From NCBI GenBank assembly GCA_016788565.1, contig JAEUSP010000120.1, forward strand, positions 1 to 44,952: DNA of 44,952 nucleotides, read 5' to 3'. This stretch comes from Chlorobiota bacterium. Its GTDB lineage: Bacteria > Bacteroidota > Ignavibacteria > OLB7. The position numbers and the translations under genes were made by a program. Under the pieces are notes generated by a model that saw only the letters and a program-made list of their open reading frames with translations, ran no database searches and was not told where the DNA came from. Shown piece by piece: positions 1-8,982 of this stretch (position 1 is its first letter; each line of letters starts with the position of its first letter).

Positions 1-132
1 CTCTTCACTCTTCACTCTTCACTCTTCACTCTTCACTCTTCACTCTTCACTCTTCACTCTTCACTCTTCACTCTTCACTCTTCACTCTTCACTCTTCACT
101 CTTCACTCTTCACTCTTCACTCTTCACTCTTC
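1..132. repeat. Heptanucleotide tandem array (TCTTCAC)n
   Basis: About 18-19 near-perfect copies of the 7-bp unit TCTTCAC (GTGAAGA on the minus strand). The array runs off the left edge of the window and stops three bases before the stop codon of the minus-strand gene that ends at 135, so on the coding strand it begins right after that gene. The same unit recurs after the LexA-like gene at the other end of the window. There is no spacer structure, so it is a simple repeat and not a CRISPR array. Confidence 0.97.
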
Positions 133-134
133 CC

Positions 135-3100
135 CTACCTCCGAATCTCCATCTCTACCACCTGCACATCCGTTGGGGTGTGGATCACAAGGTAGTAGCG
201 GCCCGACTCCATATCTGATGTTGGAATTGGTAGCCGTAGTTGCCCATGTTTTGCATAACCATCATGCAGCTGCAGCCGCTGGTGGCCAACCGCATCAACC
301 ACGGTTGCCCGCGTTTGGCCATCTTCCGTTAGGGTGATGATTGCTTCGGCAGCGGCCCCAGCTGGGTTCGGTTGCACGGTGATTTTTAACGCCCCAGTTT
401 GGCCAACCAAACGGCCATCCCCGGTTAGGCAAATCCCATCCAGAATAAAGGTGCCAGCAACGGTGGTGGCTTGCGCTTTGCCGCCGGCCCATGCAAAGGT
501 GTCAATGGCAATTGGTGTGGTTTGCGCATCGCCCAGCAACACCACGCAGCGGACCACTGCCAGCGTGTCGTTCCCCTCGGTTCGTTTCCCATTAATTTCC
601 ACCACGCGGTCGCGCCCCTGAACCACTCCAACATTTTGCAGCGGCAGCAGCAGCGTGCGGTTAAATCGTAGCGTTGCGGTGAACTCCTTGGCATTGCGCA
701 CGGTTAGGTTTTGGCTTGCAGCAAGAACAATCGGAACATCCACAACATCACCCGGCGCGCCTTGAATCTGGGACGGAAGAATCCCCACCACTGCGGTTCC
801 CGCCAGCGAGATGTAATCGAACGGCGCCGACACGCCACCGCAGCCGTTGGTGTCGGTGATTGCAACGGTGTAGCTTCCTTCGGTTGTTGGAGCATATCTG
901 CGCCCTGTTGCCGCCGGGATCATTACTCCATCCAACATCCATTGGTAGGATGCAACGGAGTCGGCAGATACCACCGCAAGCGTGTCGTCGGCTTGGGTGA
1001 TAACTGGGGCTGGCGGAAGCGGGTTCACCACAATGTTGATTGGCGTTGGCGATATGCCGCTGCACCCCCCGGCATCCCGCACCGTCACGGTGTAGCTTCC
1101 GGTTTGCCGCACGATAATTGCTTGGGTGGTGTCCCCCGTGGACCAGAGGTAGTTGGTGTAGCCCGCGCCAGCATCCAGCAGCACACTATCCCCCTGGCAC
1201 AGCTTTCTGCTTCCGGTGACGGTGATCCCCGGAGCAAGCGATGCCGCCACCGCAACATTCACCACCGTATCACTGCTGCACTTGGTGATGGTGTCCTCTT
1301 CATGCAGCCCCACCCATCCCGCGCCCGATGTGTTCCAATCCACCGTGATTGCCGAAGTCCCCTGCCCATTGGCGATTGCGCCGTTCGGGCTGATGCTCCA
1401 GAGATAGGTGCGGTTTGCCCTGGCCGAGACACCGTAGGCAACCCCTTTGGAGTTTTGGCAGGCAGCGTTTGGCCCAGCAATGGCCGAGCTTGGCGCGTCG
1501 GCCACCGTAATGCTCACTGCGGTTCGGGTTGGGCTAACACAACGGCTTGCGGTGTCGAACGACTCCACGTAGAATATGGTGTCGCGGGTGAGCGGGCCGG
1601 TGGTGAACGTATCTCCCGAATCAAGCAATGTTCCCCCCGTTGCCGAATCGTACCAGCGGAAGGTGGCATCGCGCAAGGGGAGCGGCGCAAGCGTTGCGGC
1701 CGCACCACGGCAAACTGTCAGATTGCTGATGGTTGGTGCTGGCGGGCGGTCTTTCACAATCACTGTCACTGCCGTTCGGGTGCTGACGCAAGGCGCGCCA
1801 ACCCCGGGCGAAACCGATTCGACATACCACGTCCGCGCTGCCGACACCGAGCCAACGGGATATTGCGCCCCGGTAAACTGTAAAGTCCCGCCAACCGCTT
1901 GGTCATACCATTGGAACTCCACCCCTTGTGGATCGGTGGCAATCAGCGTCACCGGTTCGCCGCTGCACGCGCTGGTGAATGTTGCCGTTGGCGGGGCCGG
2001 ACGCGAGCGCACCGTCACCATCACCGGGGTGCGTGGGTCGCTGGTGCAGCGGGTGATGGTGTCGTAGGCTTCAACAAAGTAGGTGGTGCTTGCCGCCAGC
2101 GGTGGCGTGGTGAAACTTGCGCCAAGCTGCGCTGGGGTTCCGCCAGTGGCAACGGTGTACCAACGGAGCGTGGCGTTGGCCGACGGGGTGACGCTGAGTA
2201 TCGCCGATTGGCCAGCGCAGATGCTGGGCGAAGGCACACCACTCACCGTTGGCCGTGGCCGCACCGTGACGGTGATGGGTGTGCGGGTCGCGCTGGCGCA
2301 TCCGCCGTCGGGGTCCACTGTTTGGGCGTAGAAGACCGTGGTTGCGGTCAGGTTGGGGGTGTCGTAGGTGGTTCCCGGGGCAAGCCGCGCGCCGCCGGTT
2401 GCGGTGGCGTACCACTCCACCGTGCTGAGGCCTTCCCCCTTTGCTTGCAGCCGGACCGATTCGCCGGGGCAGATAATTTTGTCATCCCCCACCGGCGGAT
2501 TTGGGCGTTGCCGAACGGTGATAGTGATGTAGCCGGTTTGGGCACAGTCGGTGCCATCGGTGACTTTCACCTGAAGCTGAGTGGTTTGGGTAAGGTTGGT
2601 AAGGCTTTGCGAGGAAGCCCCGCCGGTAATCGTTCCTGCCGGCAATGGCTTGTTGTTGGTGATGTCGTACCAATCAACCGTCAGCGTTCCGATGCCCGTT
2701 GCGCGTGCGGTTACGGTCACGTTTTGGTTGGCACAAATGGCGGTATCGGCCACGGCAAGCGTCACGCTTTCGCAAAGGGGAACCACCGTCACAAACGCAT
2801 CCTCGGCTGCCGATTGCGCGCTGTTGTAGGTGGTGTCGTAGGCGCCCGGCGTGATGGGATAATCGCTGCTGACAGTCCAGCCAGTGATGAACAATTTTCC
2901 GCCAGGATCAACCGCATTCCCCAATGCCACATCGCCGCTTCCGCCGCCGATGTAGCTAGAGTACAGCAGCCCGCTGCCATCAGAGCGGAGCTTCACCACA
3001 ATCACATCGCCGCTTCCGTTGTAGTCCGCATCGTACCCGTTTTTTGTGGTGGGGAAGGTGCCGGAGTAGGTTGCCCCGGTAACGTAGGCCGCCCCGGCTT

Positions 3101-4901
3101 TATCCACGCTGATGGCAAACCCCAGCGAGATCACCTCCCCCAGAAATGTTGAGTAGGCAAGCGCGCCACCGCCGCCAGCCACTTTTGTGACGATCATATC
3201 CTGGCCCCCACGCTGGCGATCAAACGCGCCCGGGGTGGTGGGGTAATCGTTAGAACTGGTGAACCCGGTGATGTAGGCCGATCCGTTGTCATCCACGGCA
3301 ATCGCTCCGCCACCTTCGGTTCCGTTTCCGCCAACAAAGGTGCTGTAGGTGAGTGCCGTTCCGGTGGGGCTGACTTTGGTCACGAACAGGTCTGCATTGC
3401 CGTTGTAGGTTTTGTCCACTCCGTTCGGCGTTGGGAAGTCGCTTGATTGCGTCACGCCGGTGATGTAGGCCGCGCCGCTTGCATCAATTGCAATGCCGGT
3501 TGCGTCGTCGGCCCGCTGCCCGCCGATGTAGGTGGAGTAAGTCATGCTGCTTCCGGCGGGGTTCAGCTTTGTCACCACAACGTCGTTATCAAGGTTGTAG
3601 GTGAGATCGAAGGAGCCAGCAACCGTGGGGTAATCGCTGCTGAGGGTGGTCCCGGCCAAATAGACCGCGCCGCTGCCATCTACCGCAATCGCATCGTTGG
3701 TTTCGGTGGAAGTTCCACCCAAGTAGGTGGCGTAGTTGATGGCCGTCAGGGCATCGTCCAATTTTGCGGCGAACATATCTCCATTCCCTCTATACGAAGG
3801 CTGTGCCGAACCGCCAGTGGTGGGGAAGTTGAGCGAGCTTGTTGTGCCGCTGATAAACACCGAGCCTTTGTCATCCACGGCAATCCCGCTCCCAACATCA
3901 TCCCCCTGCCCCCCGACGTAGGTGGAAGCCAGCAGCTGAGTGCCGTCGGCACTCAGCTTGCTCACGAACACATCGTTCCCGGCATCAAGCTGGGTGCGGT
4001 AGGCCCCGGTTTTTGTTGGGAAGTTGGTGGATTTGGTGTTCCCCACCACGTAGGCTTTTCCCGATTTATCGTAGGCGATAGCCGCGCCAATATCTGGCCC
4101 GCTTCCCCCCAAGTAGGTGGAGTAGAGAAGCGGATCAATCACCACAGGAAGGGAACGGTCATGCTCCCCCAAATGGAACTCAGCAATTCCGCCGCCGCTG
4201 TACATAAAATGGCACTGCACGGCTTTCCGTTTTCCGTTCACCACTTGGTAGGCTACCGGGGGATTATGCCGTATCGAGCCGATGCTGGTGTGGACCCACA
4301 GCTGGTTATCGGCAATGTGAATCCCGCCGGAGTTCGCCATTCGGAGACGGATGCGGGAAGCGGGGACGCCGGCGGCAAGATGAAAATCGTAGCGAAGCGA
4401 GCCGCTGTCGGGATAGAGCCGCAGGTCCACGCCGTCGTACAAGCCACGCATCCAGACTTCATTGAAGGCTTCAACACCGGTTGCCCAGCGTGATGGATCG
4501 TTCCCCAAAAAGTAATTCCGCACCGTGGCCAACGGGTTGGCGGCGGTGAGCGCCGGGGCCGGGTTGCTCCCCTGGAACTCCATCTCAACAACGTGCCCCG
4601 CAACCGTGAGAGCGTTCCGCAAAAGGCTCTTCCGGTCGGTTTTCCGAAGGTCGGCTGGTGGGCGTTGGATTTGGTAGAAATCGCAAACGATGCTGTTGGA
4701 GGTCACCCAGTAGTTGGCCTCGCGGGTCTGCATCAAAAATTTTGCTTGCCGCTCCCACTGCCCACGGTTCTGGATGAACTCCCCATTATTGGCAAACCTG
4801 TTGGGAAGCTCACGGCTGGCTACCTGGCCCCGCAGCGGAAGCGTGGCGGCAACAGCAAGAATCAACGTTAGCAAGCGGAACAGTGTTGGGAATAGGGACA
4901 T
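135..4901 (-). CDS. Giant secreted SBBP-repeat / Ig-like protein with T9SS-type C-terminal sorting domain
   Basis: 1588 aa. An N-terminal signal peptide (hydrophobic stretch about residues 5-25, then LRGQ) is followed by a region of the type seen before SBBP propellers in Bacteroidota (NNGEFIQNRGQW, about 30-260). Seven SBBP-like blades follow (about 260-715), each with a YSTYLGG-type strand, a sIAVDxxGxaYitG core and an FPTT-type motif. After them come several Ig-like repeats with the signature pairs W-Y-D/T and TVxVRxRPxPP (about 720-1140), further PKD/Ig-like segments, and a C-terminal beta domain with QPNPA and a final strand resembling Por/T9SS sorting domains. The likely role is a cell-surface or secreted adhesin-like protein exported by type IX secretion. 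ATG at 4901 is chosen; an adjacent upstream TTG at 4904 is the alternative. The domain classes are read from motifs by eye; the ligand is unknown. Confidence 0.9.
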   Translation of the reverse strand: MSLFPTLFRLLTLILAVAATLPLRGQVASRELPNRFANNGEFIQNRGQWERQAKFLMQTREANYWVTSNSIVCDFYQIQRPPADLRKTDRKSLLRNALTVAGHVVEMEFQGSNPAPALTAANPLATVRNYFLGNDPSRWATGVEAFNEVWMRGLYDGVDLRLYPDSGSLRYDFHLAAGVPASRIRLRMANSGGIHIADNQLWVHTSIGSIRHNPPVAYQVVNGKRKAVQCHFMYSGGGIAEFHLGEHDRSLPVVIDPLLYSTYLGGSGPDIGAAIAYDKSGKAYVVGNTKSTNFPTKTGAYRTQLDAGNDVFVSKLSADGTQLLASTYVGGQGDDVGSGIAVDDKGSVFISGTTSSLNFPTTGGSAQPSYRGNGDMFAAKLDDALTAINYATYLGGTSTETNDAIAVDGSGAVYLAGTTLSSDYPTVAGSFDLTYNLDNDVVVTKLNPAGSSMTYSTYIGGQRADDATGIAIDASGAAYITGVTQSSDFPTPNGVDKTYNGNADLFVTKVSPTGTALTYSTFVGGNGTEGGGAIAVDDNGSAYITGFTSSNDYPTTPGAFDRQRGGQDMIVTKVAGGGGALAYSTFLGEVISLGFAISVDKAGAAYVTGATYSGTFPTTKNGYDADYNGSGDVIVVKLRSDGSGLLYSSYIGGGSGDVALGNAVDPGGKLFITGWTVSSDYPITPGAYDTTYNSAQSAAEDAFVTVVPLCESVTLAVADTAICANQNVTVTARATGIGTLTVDWYDITNNKPLPAGTITGGASSQSLTNLTQTTQLQVKVTDGTDCAQTGYITITVRQRPNPPVGDDKIICPGESVRLQAKGEGLSTVEWYATATGGARLAPGTTYDTPNLTATTVFYAQTVDPDGGCASATRTPITVTVRPRPTVSGVPSPSICAGQSAILSVTPSANATLRWYTVATGGTPAQLGASFTTPPLAASTTYFVEAYDTITRCTSDPRTPVMVTVRSRPAPPTATFTSACSGEPVTLIATDPQGVEFQWYDQAVGGTLQFTGAQYPVGSVSAARTWYVESVSPGVGAPCVSTRTAVTVIVKDRPPAPTISNLTVCRGAAATLAPLPLRDATFRWYDSATGGTLLDSGDTFTTGPLTRDTIFYVESFDTASRCVSPTRTAVSITVADAPSSAIAGPNAACQNSKGVAYGVSARANRTYLWSISPNGAIANGQGTSAITVDWNTSGAGWVGLHEEDTITKCSSDTVVNVAVAASLAPGITVTGSRKLCQGDSVLLDAGAGYTNYLWSTGDTTQAIIVRQTGSYTVTVRDAGGCSGISPTPINIVVNPLPPAPVITQADDTLAVVSADSVASYQWMLDGVMIPAATGRRYAPTTEGSYTVAITDTNGCGGVSAPFDYISLAGTAVVGILPSQIQGAPGDVVDVPIVLAASQNLTVRNAKEFTATLRFNRTLLLPLQNVGVVQGRDRVVEINGKRTEGNDTLAVVRCVVLLGDAQTTPIAIDTFAWAGGKAQATTVAGTFILDGICLTGDGRLVGQTGALKITVQPNPAGAAAEAIITLTEDGQTRATVVDAVGHQRLQLHDGYAKHGQLRLPIPTSDMESGRYYLVIHTPTDVQVVEMEIRR

Positions 4902-4950
4902 CAACGCGTTGGATTGAATCGCTACCGGAAATCGGGGAGCGGCAACATAG

Positions 4951-4985
4951 TGATTGATAATTGATAATTGGCAATAGATAATTAG
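4951..4985. repeat. Short degenerate heptamer array (TGATAAT-type)
   Basis: About four to five degenerate 7-bp units (TGATTGA, TAATTGA, TAATTGG, CAATAGA, TAATTAG) lie in the gap between the giant gene and tRNA-Ile2. The period equals that of the other arrays in the window although the unit differs. The rest of the 4902-5118 gap holds only the candidate tRNA promoter. Confidence 0.75.
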
Positions 4986-5088
4986 TGGTGGTGGGTGGGT
5001 GGCACCCGGTTGGCAGATCAGGATTTAGACGGGAGGCCCACCACACCTTTTTGCAAACAGAAAGCAAACCGGCATTGGGAAACCATGC

Positions 5089-5096
5089 TATATTTG
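5089..5096 (+). promoter_or_regulatory. Bacteroidota-type -7 element upstream of tRNA-Ile2
   Basis: TATATTTG matches the Bacteroidota -7 consensus TAnnTTTG exactly and ends 22 bp before the mature tRNA 5' end. I see no convincing -33 TTTG at 19-21 bp spacing, so only the -7 element is called. Confidence 0.5.
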
Positions 5097-5118
5097 CCAC
5101 CCCGTTTCCCAACGGGAA

Positions 5119-5191
5119 GGGCCCTTAGCTCAACGGTTAGAGCAGTGGACTCATAATCCATTGGTTGGGGGTTCAAATCCCTCAGGGCCCA
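5119..5191 (+). tRNA. tRNA-Ile2 (CAU anticodon, lysidine type)
   Basis: A 73-nt cloverleaf: 7-bp acceptor stem GGGCCCT/AGGGCCC, D arm with GCTC...GAGC, anticodon loop CTCATAA, T loop GTTCAAATC and discriminator A. No CCA is encoded. The CAU anticodon could mean Met, but the TTAGCTCA start, the GACTCATAATCC anticodon arm and C4-G69/C5-G68 in the acceptor stem resemble the AUA-reading tRNA-Ile2 (ileX of E. coli), whose C34 is converted to lysidine by TilS. An intrinsic terminator follows directly. Elongator tRNA-Met is the alternative. Confidence 0.85.
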
Positions 5192-5196
5192 CAAAA

Positions 5197-5230
5197 ACGG
5201 CGATTCCGAATCGGAATCGCCGTTTTTTTT
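5197..5230 (+). terminator. Intrinsic terminator after tRNA-Ile2
   Basis: A 10-bp GC-rich stem (CGGCGATTCC / GGAATCGCCG) with a 5-nt loop is followed by a run of eight T. It starts only about 6 bp after the tRNA 3' end, so the tRNA is transcribed as a single-gene unit. Confidence 0.9.
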
Positions 5231-5275
5231 GAAAGCTGGCTGCCCGTTGCCACTCAAATCATCGCGGGTGCGGGA

Positions 5276-5977
5276 TCACGGGTGAGGTTTCCGTTCCACA
5301 AGTATCGCCTCTGCTTTTCTCACATCGTCCGGGTAGGTGATTTTTAGGTTTGCCAGTTCACCCTCCACTATCTGGACGGGGTGGCCAAGCAGTTCCACAA
5401 GGGAGGAATCATCGGTGCCAAGAATGTTGTGCAGCGTGGCGTGGGCGTAGGCGGAAAGAAGCAATTGGCGGCGGAAGCCTTGCGGGGTTTGGGCGGTGCG
5501 GAGTTCATGGCGCGGGATGGTTGCAACGATTGCGCCGTTGGCATCCACCCGTTTCACTGTTTCGGCAATCGGAAGCGCGGGGATTGCCGCGCCGTGGGCG
5601 GCAGCCGATTGAACAACCTGAGTAATCAACCGGCGCGACACGCATGGGCGCGCGGCATCGTGAACAAGGATGATCTCTGGGGTTGTCCGCAAGCCCAGCA
5701 GCCCGTTGGCGATTGAGTGCTGACGCTCGGTTCCGCCGGCCACGTAGGTCATTCGTTCAATTCCTGCTCCACATTCTTCCGCCACCGCCTGCCATTCTGG
5801 ATTGACCGCCACCACCACCTCCACACACTCCTCCATCTGGCTGAAAGCACGGATGCTATGCCACAGCACCGGCTTCCCCAACAACGGCAGATATTGCTTG
5901 GGAACGTTGCCGCCAACGCGGGAACCACTCCCCGCAGCCGGCAATATCACAGCAAACGAAGGGAAGAACGGTGGCAC
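5276..5977 (-). CDS. ispD: 2-C-methyl-D-erythritol 4-phosphate cytidylyltransferase
   Basis: 233 aa, the usual IspD length. It couples CTP to MEP to form CDP-ME in the non-mevalonate (MEP) isoprenoid pathway in the cytosol. The N-terminal nucleotide-binding signature LPAAGSGSRVGGNVPKQYLP (about residues 12-31) and the metal/nucleotide motif VHDAARP (about 104-110) are both present, and the C-terminal ITYPDDVRKAEAIL region is typical. The start is GTG at 5977, which gives the normal spacing to the first beta strand. The gene is monocistronic or co-transcribed with the upstream small protein gene (start 6511), which lies on the same strand about 110 bp away. Confidence 0.95.
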   Translation of the reverse strand: MPPFFPSFAVILPAAGSGSRVGGNVPKQYLPLLGKPVLWHSIRAFSQMEECVEVVVAVNPEWQAVAEECGAGIERMTYVAGGTERQHSIANGLLGLRTTPEIILVHDAARPCVSRRLITQVVQSAAAHGAAIPALPIAETVKRVDANGAIVATIPRHELRTAQTPQGFRRQLLLSAYAHATLHNILGTDDSSLVELLGHPVQIVEGELANLKITYPDDVRKAEAILVERKPHP

Positions 5978-6088
5978 TTGCTACTTGGCAATGATGTGAG
6001 TGTGTGGTGCGGAACAACAGCGGGAAACAGCTATCGCAAACGTAGCTGGAAGGATAATGGTGAGGAATCGAACCGGCTGGTTGCGGAT

Positions 6089-6511
6089 TTACCGGAACAG
6101 CTCTTTAATCATCCCCCAAGAACGGCGGACGCTGGAGACTTCTTGGCTGATGGTGACGGTGGAGGAGTAGGTCTCGGTCCCAACACCAACCGCTTTTACG
6201 CGGTAGTTGAAGGACTTTGCTGCGTCCGGTTTCAGGAATGCGGTGCGGTCGTTGTAGGCGTAGCTGTTGCCGCTGCCGCCGCGCGCGTCCACGCGGGCAA
6301 TTTTGCGGTACTCGCTGGTTTCTTCGCTTTTCCGTTCGATGTCGAAGCTGTAGATACCGGACTCCGTTGCGGTGCGCCATTCCACCACCACTTGCTCACT
6401 TTGGGCGGTGGCCCGCACGTAGCTGAAAATTCCGGAACTCCATGCCAGCAGAATGCCCGGCATCACGATTCCGGCAATCACCATCATTAGTGGTTTGGAA
6501 AGTGTTCGCAT
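6089..6511 (-). CDS. Small membrane-anchored or secreted FnIII-like protein
   Basis: 140 aa from ATG at 6511 (MRTLSKPL); an ATG at 6532 adds seven residues. One hydrophobic N-terminal segment (MMVIAGIVMPGILLAW) acts as signal peptide or anchor. The rest is a single beta-sandwich-like domain with VVVEWRTATESGIYSFDIERK, VDARG, YNDRT and FNYRVKAVG. This matches the pattern of fibronectin III-like modules that precede sorting domains in Bacteroidota surface proteins, but here it stands alone without a sorting tail. The C-terminus (SSVRRSWGMIKELFR) is basic. The function is not known; a periplasmic or surface accessory protein is the best guess. Confidence 0.75.
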   Translation of the reverse strand: MRTLSKPLMMVIAGIVMPGILLAWSSGIFSYVRATAQSEQVVVEWRTATESGIYSFDIERKSEETSEYRKIARVDARGGSGNSYAYNDRTAFLKPDAAKSFNYRVKAVGVGTETYSSTVTISQEVSSVRRSWGMIKELFR

Positions 6512-6637
6512 ACGGTTATCCAGTAAAAGCATATCGGCTACACTTTGGCAGCGGTCGCAAAGGTATGCCATGCAACGTTGCAATGCAAGTGAGTAGTTGA
6601 TTCCCCCCGCCGAATATCTGCGTGCAGGATTCCTCCG

Positions 6638-8311
6638 CTACGCAACGGCTGGGTACTCCATTTCTGCCGGTTGAAATTCTTCCGTTTGAAGTTCTGCGGG
6701 CTGATCCCCCTTGCGGCTGCCCCCCTGTTGCTGGCCCAGCAATTGTTGGTAGTAGTCTTTTGCCAGATCATACTCCTTCCGTGAAAGCTGCGCAAGCTCC
6801 TCCCCCGTTGTTTTTGCCGTCAGCCACAGGCCAAACCGGTGGACTTCCTGCATCGAGGATTCGTACGGGTCCAGCCGCAACAGGGCAAGCTCCTGCTGGG
6901 TTCCAAGAAAAATCGCTTGAAGCTCCTGCCGGGTCCGCATCCGAAGCAGGCGGCGGAAGCAGGAAAGGACAATGCGGTGGAACTGCGTTTGGTTCGGCTG
7001 CCGACTGAAATAACGATATGTGGACCGGATCAGATGTTCCATCAGCTCAACGTTCCCCAACTCGTAATGGATCATCAGATTGAACAGCCGTGCATTCTCC
7101 CATGCCAGCCTGCGAAGTTCCGGTGGTGGCGATGCCAGCACGCGATTGTTGCATTCCAACGCTTGCCGGTACTGCCCCGCGCCAAAATATGATTCGGCCA
7201 ACGCCAAGTGGTAGGCTTGTGTTAGTTCATCGGGGAGGTGGTTGCCATACTCTTCAATCCCCTGGTTGATCTGCGGCGCAAGAAGCGTTGCCTGGCGGAA
7301 CTCCCCCATCCGGTTCAGCAGCCGCAGCCGATGCAGGCAAGTGGTAAGAAAAAGGTAGGTGCGAAGATGCAGCCCCACCGGGCGGGTTTCGGCGCAGATC
7401 AGTTCGGTGCTGTGGCGCATTTTAGCGATGGTCATTTCCAGGCCTTCTTCGTCGTACAGCATCCGCTGGCTTGCCGCAAGATTATGCAGTGCCATCATGT
7501 ACGATCCGGCGCGCTCGCGGCACCATGCTGGGTTCTGCTCAAAGGTCTGCACTAACTGCGCGATTGCGTTGTGGGCCGCCACCAAATCTTGCTGGCCGAT
7601 TGAAAAAAGAAACCGCCCCAACAGCCCCCAAAGCTGGACGTTCAAGGAGTTGGGCGCGGCCTTGCCAAGCTCCACAATTTGCTCCATCCACCTGTTGGCC
7701 TCGGCCAGCTGGGTTGCGGTTCGGGGCGCGTCGTCGGGAAGCGCAAGGCGGATGCGGAACAGCGATTCTTCGGCCATCAGCGCGGCGCGGTATTGCTCCA
7801 GAGCATCATACAGCTCGGTGAAGTTTTGCGTCACCCCTGCTTCGGTCCGCAGCAGCCGGTCATCCACTTTCCCTTGCCAGTACAGGGCTTCAATCAGCAC
7901 TACTTGCAAGCCATGTTGGCGGGCCAGCGCAAGAAGTTTCTGCACAAGTTTCGCCGCCTGTGGTGTCAGCCCTTTTTCAAACAGGATAGCGATGGATTTC
8001 AGCAAATCCTTTGCTTCGGCGTTGGCGTTGTAGTCGGCATAGCAACCGCGCAGGCTTTTCAGGATCATGTTGTACAGGTATCCTTTGGCCACATTGAACT
8101 GCCGCACAAACCGCTCGTTCCCAAACTGTTGTTTTAAGGCACGCTCGTCGTACTCCTCCATCTGCTCGATAGCATCAAACAGCCGCAGGTATTGCTTCGC
8201 CCCTTTTTGCAGCGAGGCTGTTAATCGGAAGTGCCGCTTCTCCCCTTTGGTCAGCGATTGAATCAGTTGGAAAAGGTCGTCGGAAGGCTTCATGGAAGGT
8301 TGGGTCAGCAT
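6638..8311 (-). CDS. 557-aa alpha-helical repeat protein of unknown function
   Basis: The start is ATG at 8311 (MLTQPSMKPSDDL); ATG at 8293 is equally possible, and neither has a Shine-Dalgarno sequence. The N-terminus (LFQLIQSLTKGEKRHFRLTA) resembles the start of a large uncharacterised family in Bacteroidota and Kapabacteria. The body is helical with TPR-like spacing (for example LAESYFGAGQYRQALECNNRVL, about residues 370-390), and no catalytic motif is visible. There is no signal peptide and no membrane segment, so it is probably cytosolic. It ends in a low-complexity Q/G/E-rich tail. It is transcribed divergently from the GyrI-like gene across a 167-bp region. A scaffold role is plausible from the fold, but I cannot assign one. 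Confidence 0.85.
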   Translation of the reverse strand: MLTQPSMKPSDDLFQLIQSLTKGEKRHFRLTASLQKGAKQYLRLFDAIEQMEEYDERALKQQFGNERFVRQFNVAKGYLYNMILKSLRGCYADYNANAEAKDLLKSIAILFEKGLTPQAAKLVQKLLALARQHGLQVVLIEALYWQGKVDDRLLRTEAGVTQNFTELYDALEQYRAALMAEESLFRIRLALPDDAPRTATQLAEANRWMEQIVELGKAAPNSLNVQLWGLLGRFLFSIGQQDLVAAHNAIAQLVQTFEQNPAWCRERAGSYMMALHNLAASQRMLYDEEGLEMTIAKMRHSTELICAETRPVGLHLRTYLFLTTCLHRLRLLNRMGEFRQATLLAPQINQGIEEYGNHLPDELTQAYHLALAESYFGAGQYRQALECNNRVLASPPPELRRLAWENARLFNLMIHYELGNVELMEHLIRSTYRYFSRQPNQTQFHRIVLSCFRRLLRMRTRQELQAIFLGTQQELALLRLDPYESSMQEVHRFGLWLTAKTTGEELAQLSRKEYDLAKDYYQQLLGQQQGGSRKGDQPAELQTEEFQPAEMEYPAVA

Positions 8312-8396
8312 TGTGACGGGTGCGCAAACAAAGACCTTCTCACAAACGCAGATGTTTCAGCAAGGGAAGGAGGTTTTTTTTCACGACCGCACGTAA

Positions 8397-8414
8397 AGTG
8401 TTCGGATGAACACT
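8397..8414. promoter_or_regulatory. Candidate operator: 7-4-7 inverted repeat
   Basis: AGTGTTC-GGAT-GAACACT is a perfect inverted repeat ending 9 bp before the -7 element TATCTTTG. It therefore covers where the -33 element would lie, an arrangement typical of a repressor site. It sits in the intergenic region between the divergent 557-aa gene and the GyrI-like gene. Confidence 0.5.
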
Positions 8415-8423
8415 CTTCTGCTG

Positions 8424-8431
8424 TATCTTTG
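8424..8431 (+). promoter_or_regulatory. -7 promoter element of the GyrI-like gene
   Basis: TATCTTTG is an exact TAnnTTTG match 47 bp upstream of the ATG at 8479. The -33 position is occupied by the inverted repeat at 8397-8414. Confidence 0.55.
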
Positions 8432-8478
8432 CCGCGCAAACAACCACACAAACCTTTCACATTGCAGGAGCAAACCAG

Positions 8479-8952
8479 ATGCTTGACTCACCACAAATCA
8501 AACAAACAGCCGAACAGCAAGCCGCCGTCATCCGCCTCACGATTCCGCGTGCAGAAATTGGCAACATGATGGGCCCCGGCTTCCACGAGCTGATGGGGAC
8601 GATTGCCGCGCAAGGCATTGCACCAGCCGGTGCCTTCTTCTCGCACCACCTTCGGGTGGACCCCGATGTTTTTGATTTCGAGATTGGCGTTCCGGTCAGT
8701 TCCCCTGTTTCGCCAACCGGGCGCGTGGCCCAGGGAGTTCTGCCGGGCACGACCGTTATCCGCACCACCTACCGAGGCGGATACGAAGGATTAGGGGAAG
8801 CATGGGGAGAGTTCGAGGCATGGATACAAGCCGAGGGGCTGCAAACCACCTGCAGCTGTTGGGAAAGCTACCTTGCCGGCCCAGAGTCCAACCCGGACCC
8901 AGCAACATGGCGTACCGAGCTGAACCGCCCGCTGGCTACACCAGCACCATAA
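8479..8952 (+). CDS. GyrI-like small-molecule-binding (AraC effector-binding type) protein
   Basis: 157 aa. ATG 8479 is supported by AGGAG at 8466-8470. It is a stand-alone GyrI/AraC effector-binding fold: an N-terminal strand (VIRLTIPRAEIGNMMGPGFHELMGTI), a central DFEIGVPV strand, the VLPGTTVIRTTYRGGYEGLGEAWGEFEAWIQ segment in which the GYxxL-type helix lines the pocket, and a C-terminal strand with ESYLAGPESNPDPATWRTEL. Members bind hydrophobic cations or drugs, and some hydrolyse small esters or sequester toxic compounds. The conserved Glu near the end (WESYL) is present. No DNA-binding domain is fused. An inverted repeat over the promoter suggests induction by a regulator encoded elsewhere. 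Confidence 0.85.
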   Translation: MLDSPQIKQTAEQQAAVIRLTIPRAEIGNMMGPGFHELMGTIAAQGIAPAGAFFSHHLRVDPDVFDFEIGVPVSSPVSPTGRVAQGVLPGTTVIRTTYRGGYEGLGEAWGEFEAWIQAEGLQTTCSCWESYLAGPESNPDPATWRTELNRPLATPAP

Positions 8953-8982
8953 CCACCGGCAACCCTTCTTGTGGGAACCACA

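Noticed and set aside
1-132. CRISPR-like array
   Set aside because: The units are 7 bp with no spacers; it is a simple tandem repeat.
1899-3152. Plus-strand frame of about 417 codons inside the giant gene
   Set aside because: It is antisense to the SBBP/Ig protein, and its Gly/Arg-rich sequence is a shadow of the repeats.
5119-5230. tRNA-associated integration site
   Set aside because: No integrase is nearby and no second copy of the tRNA 3' end was seen; the inverted repeat after the tRNA is a terminator.
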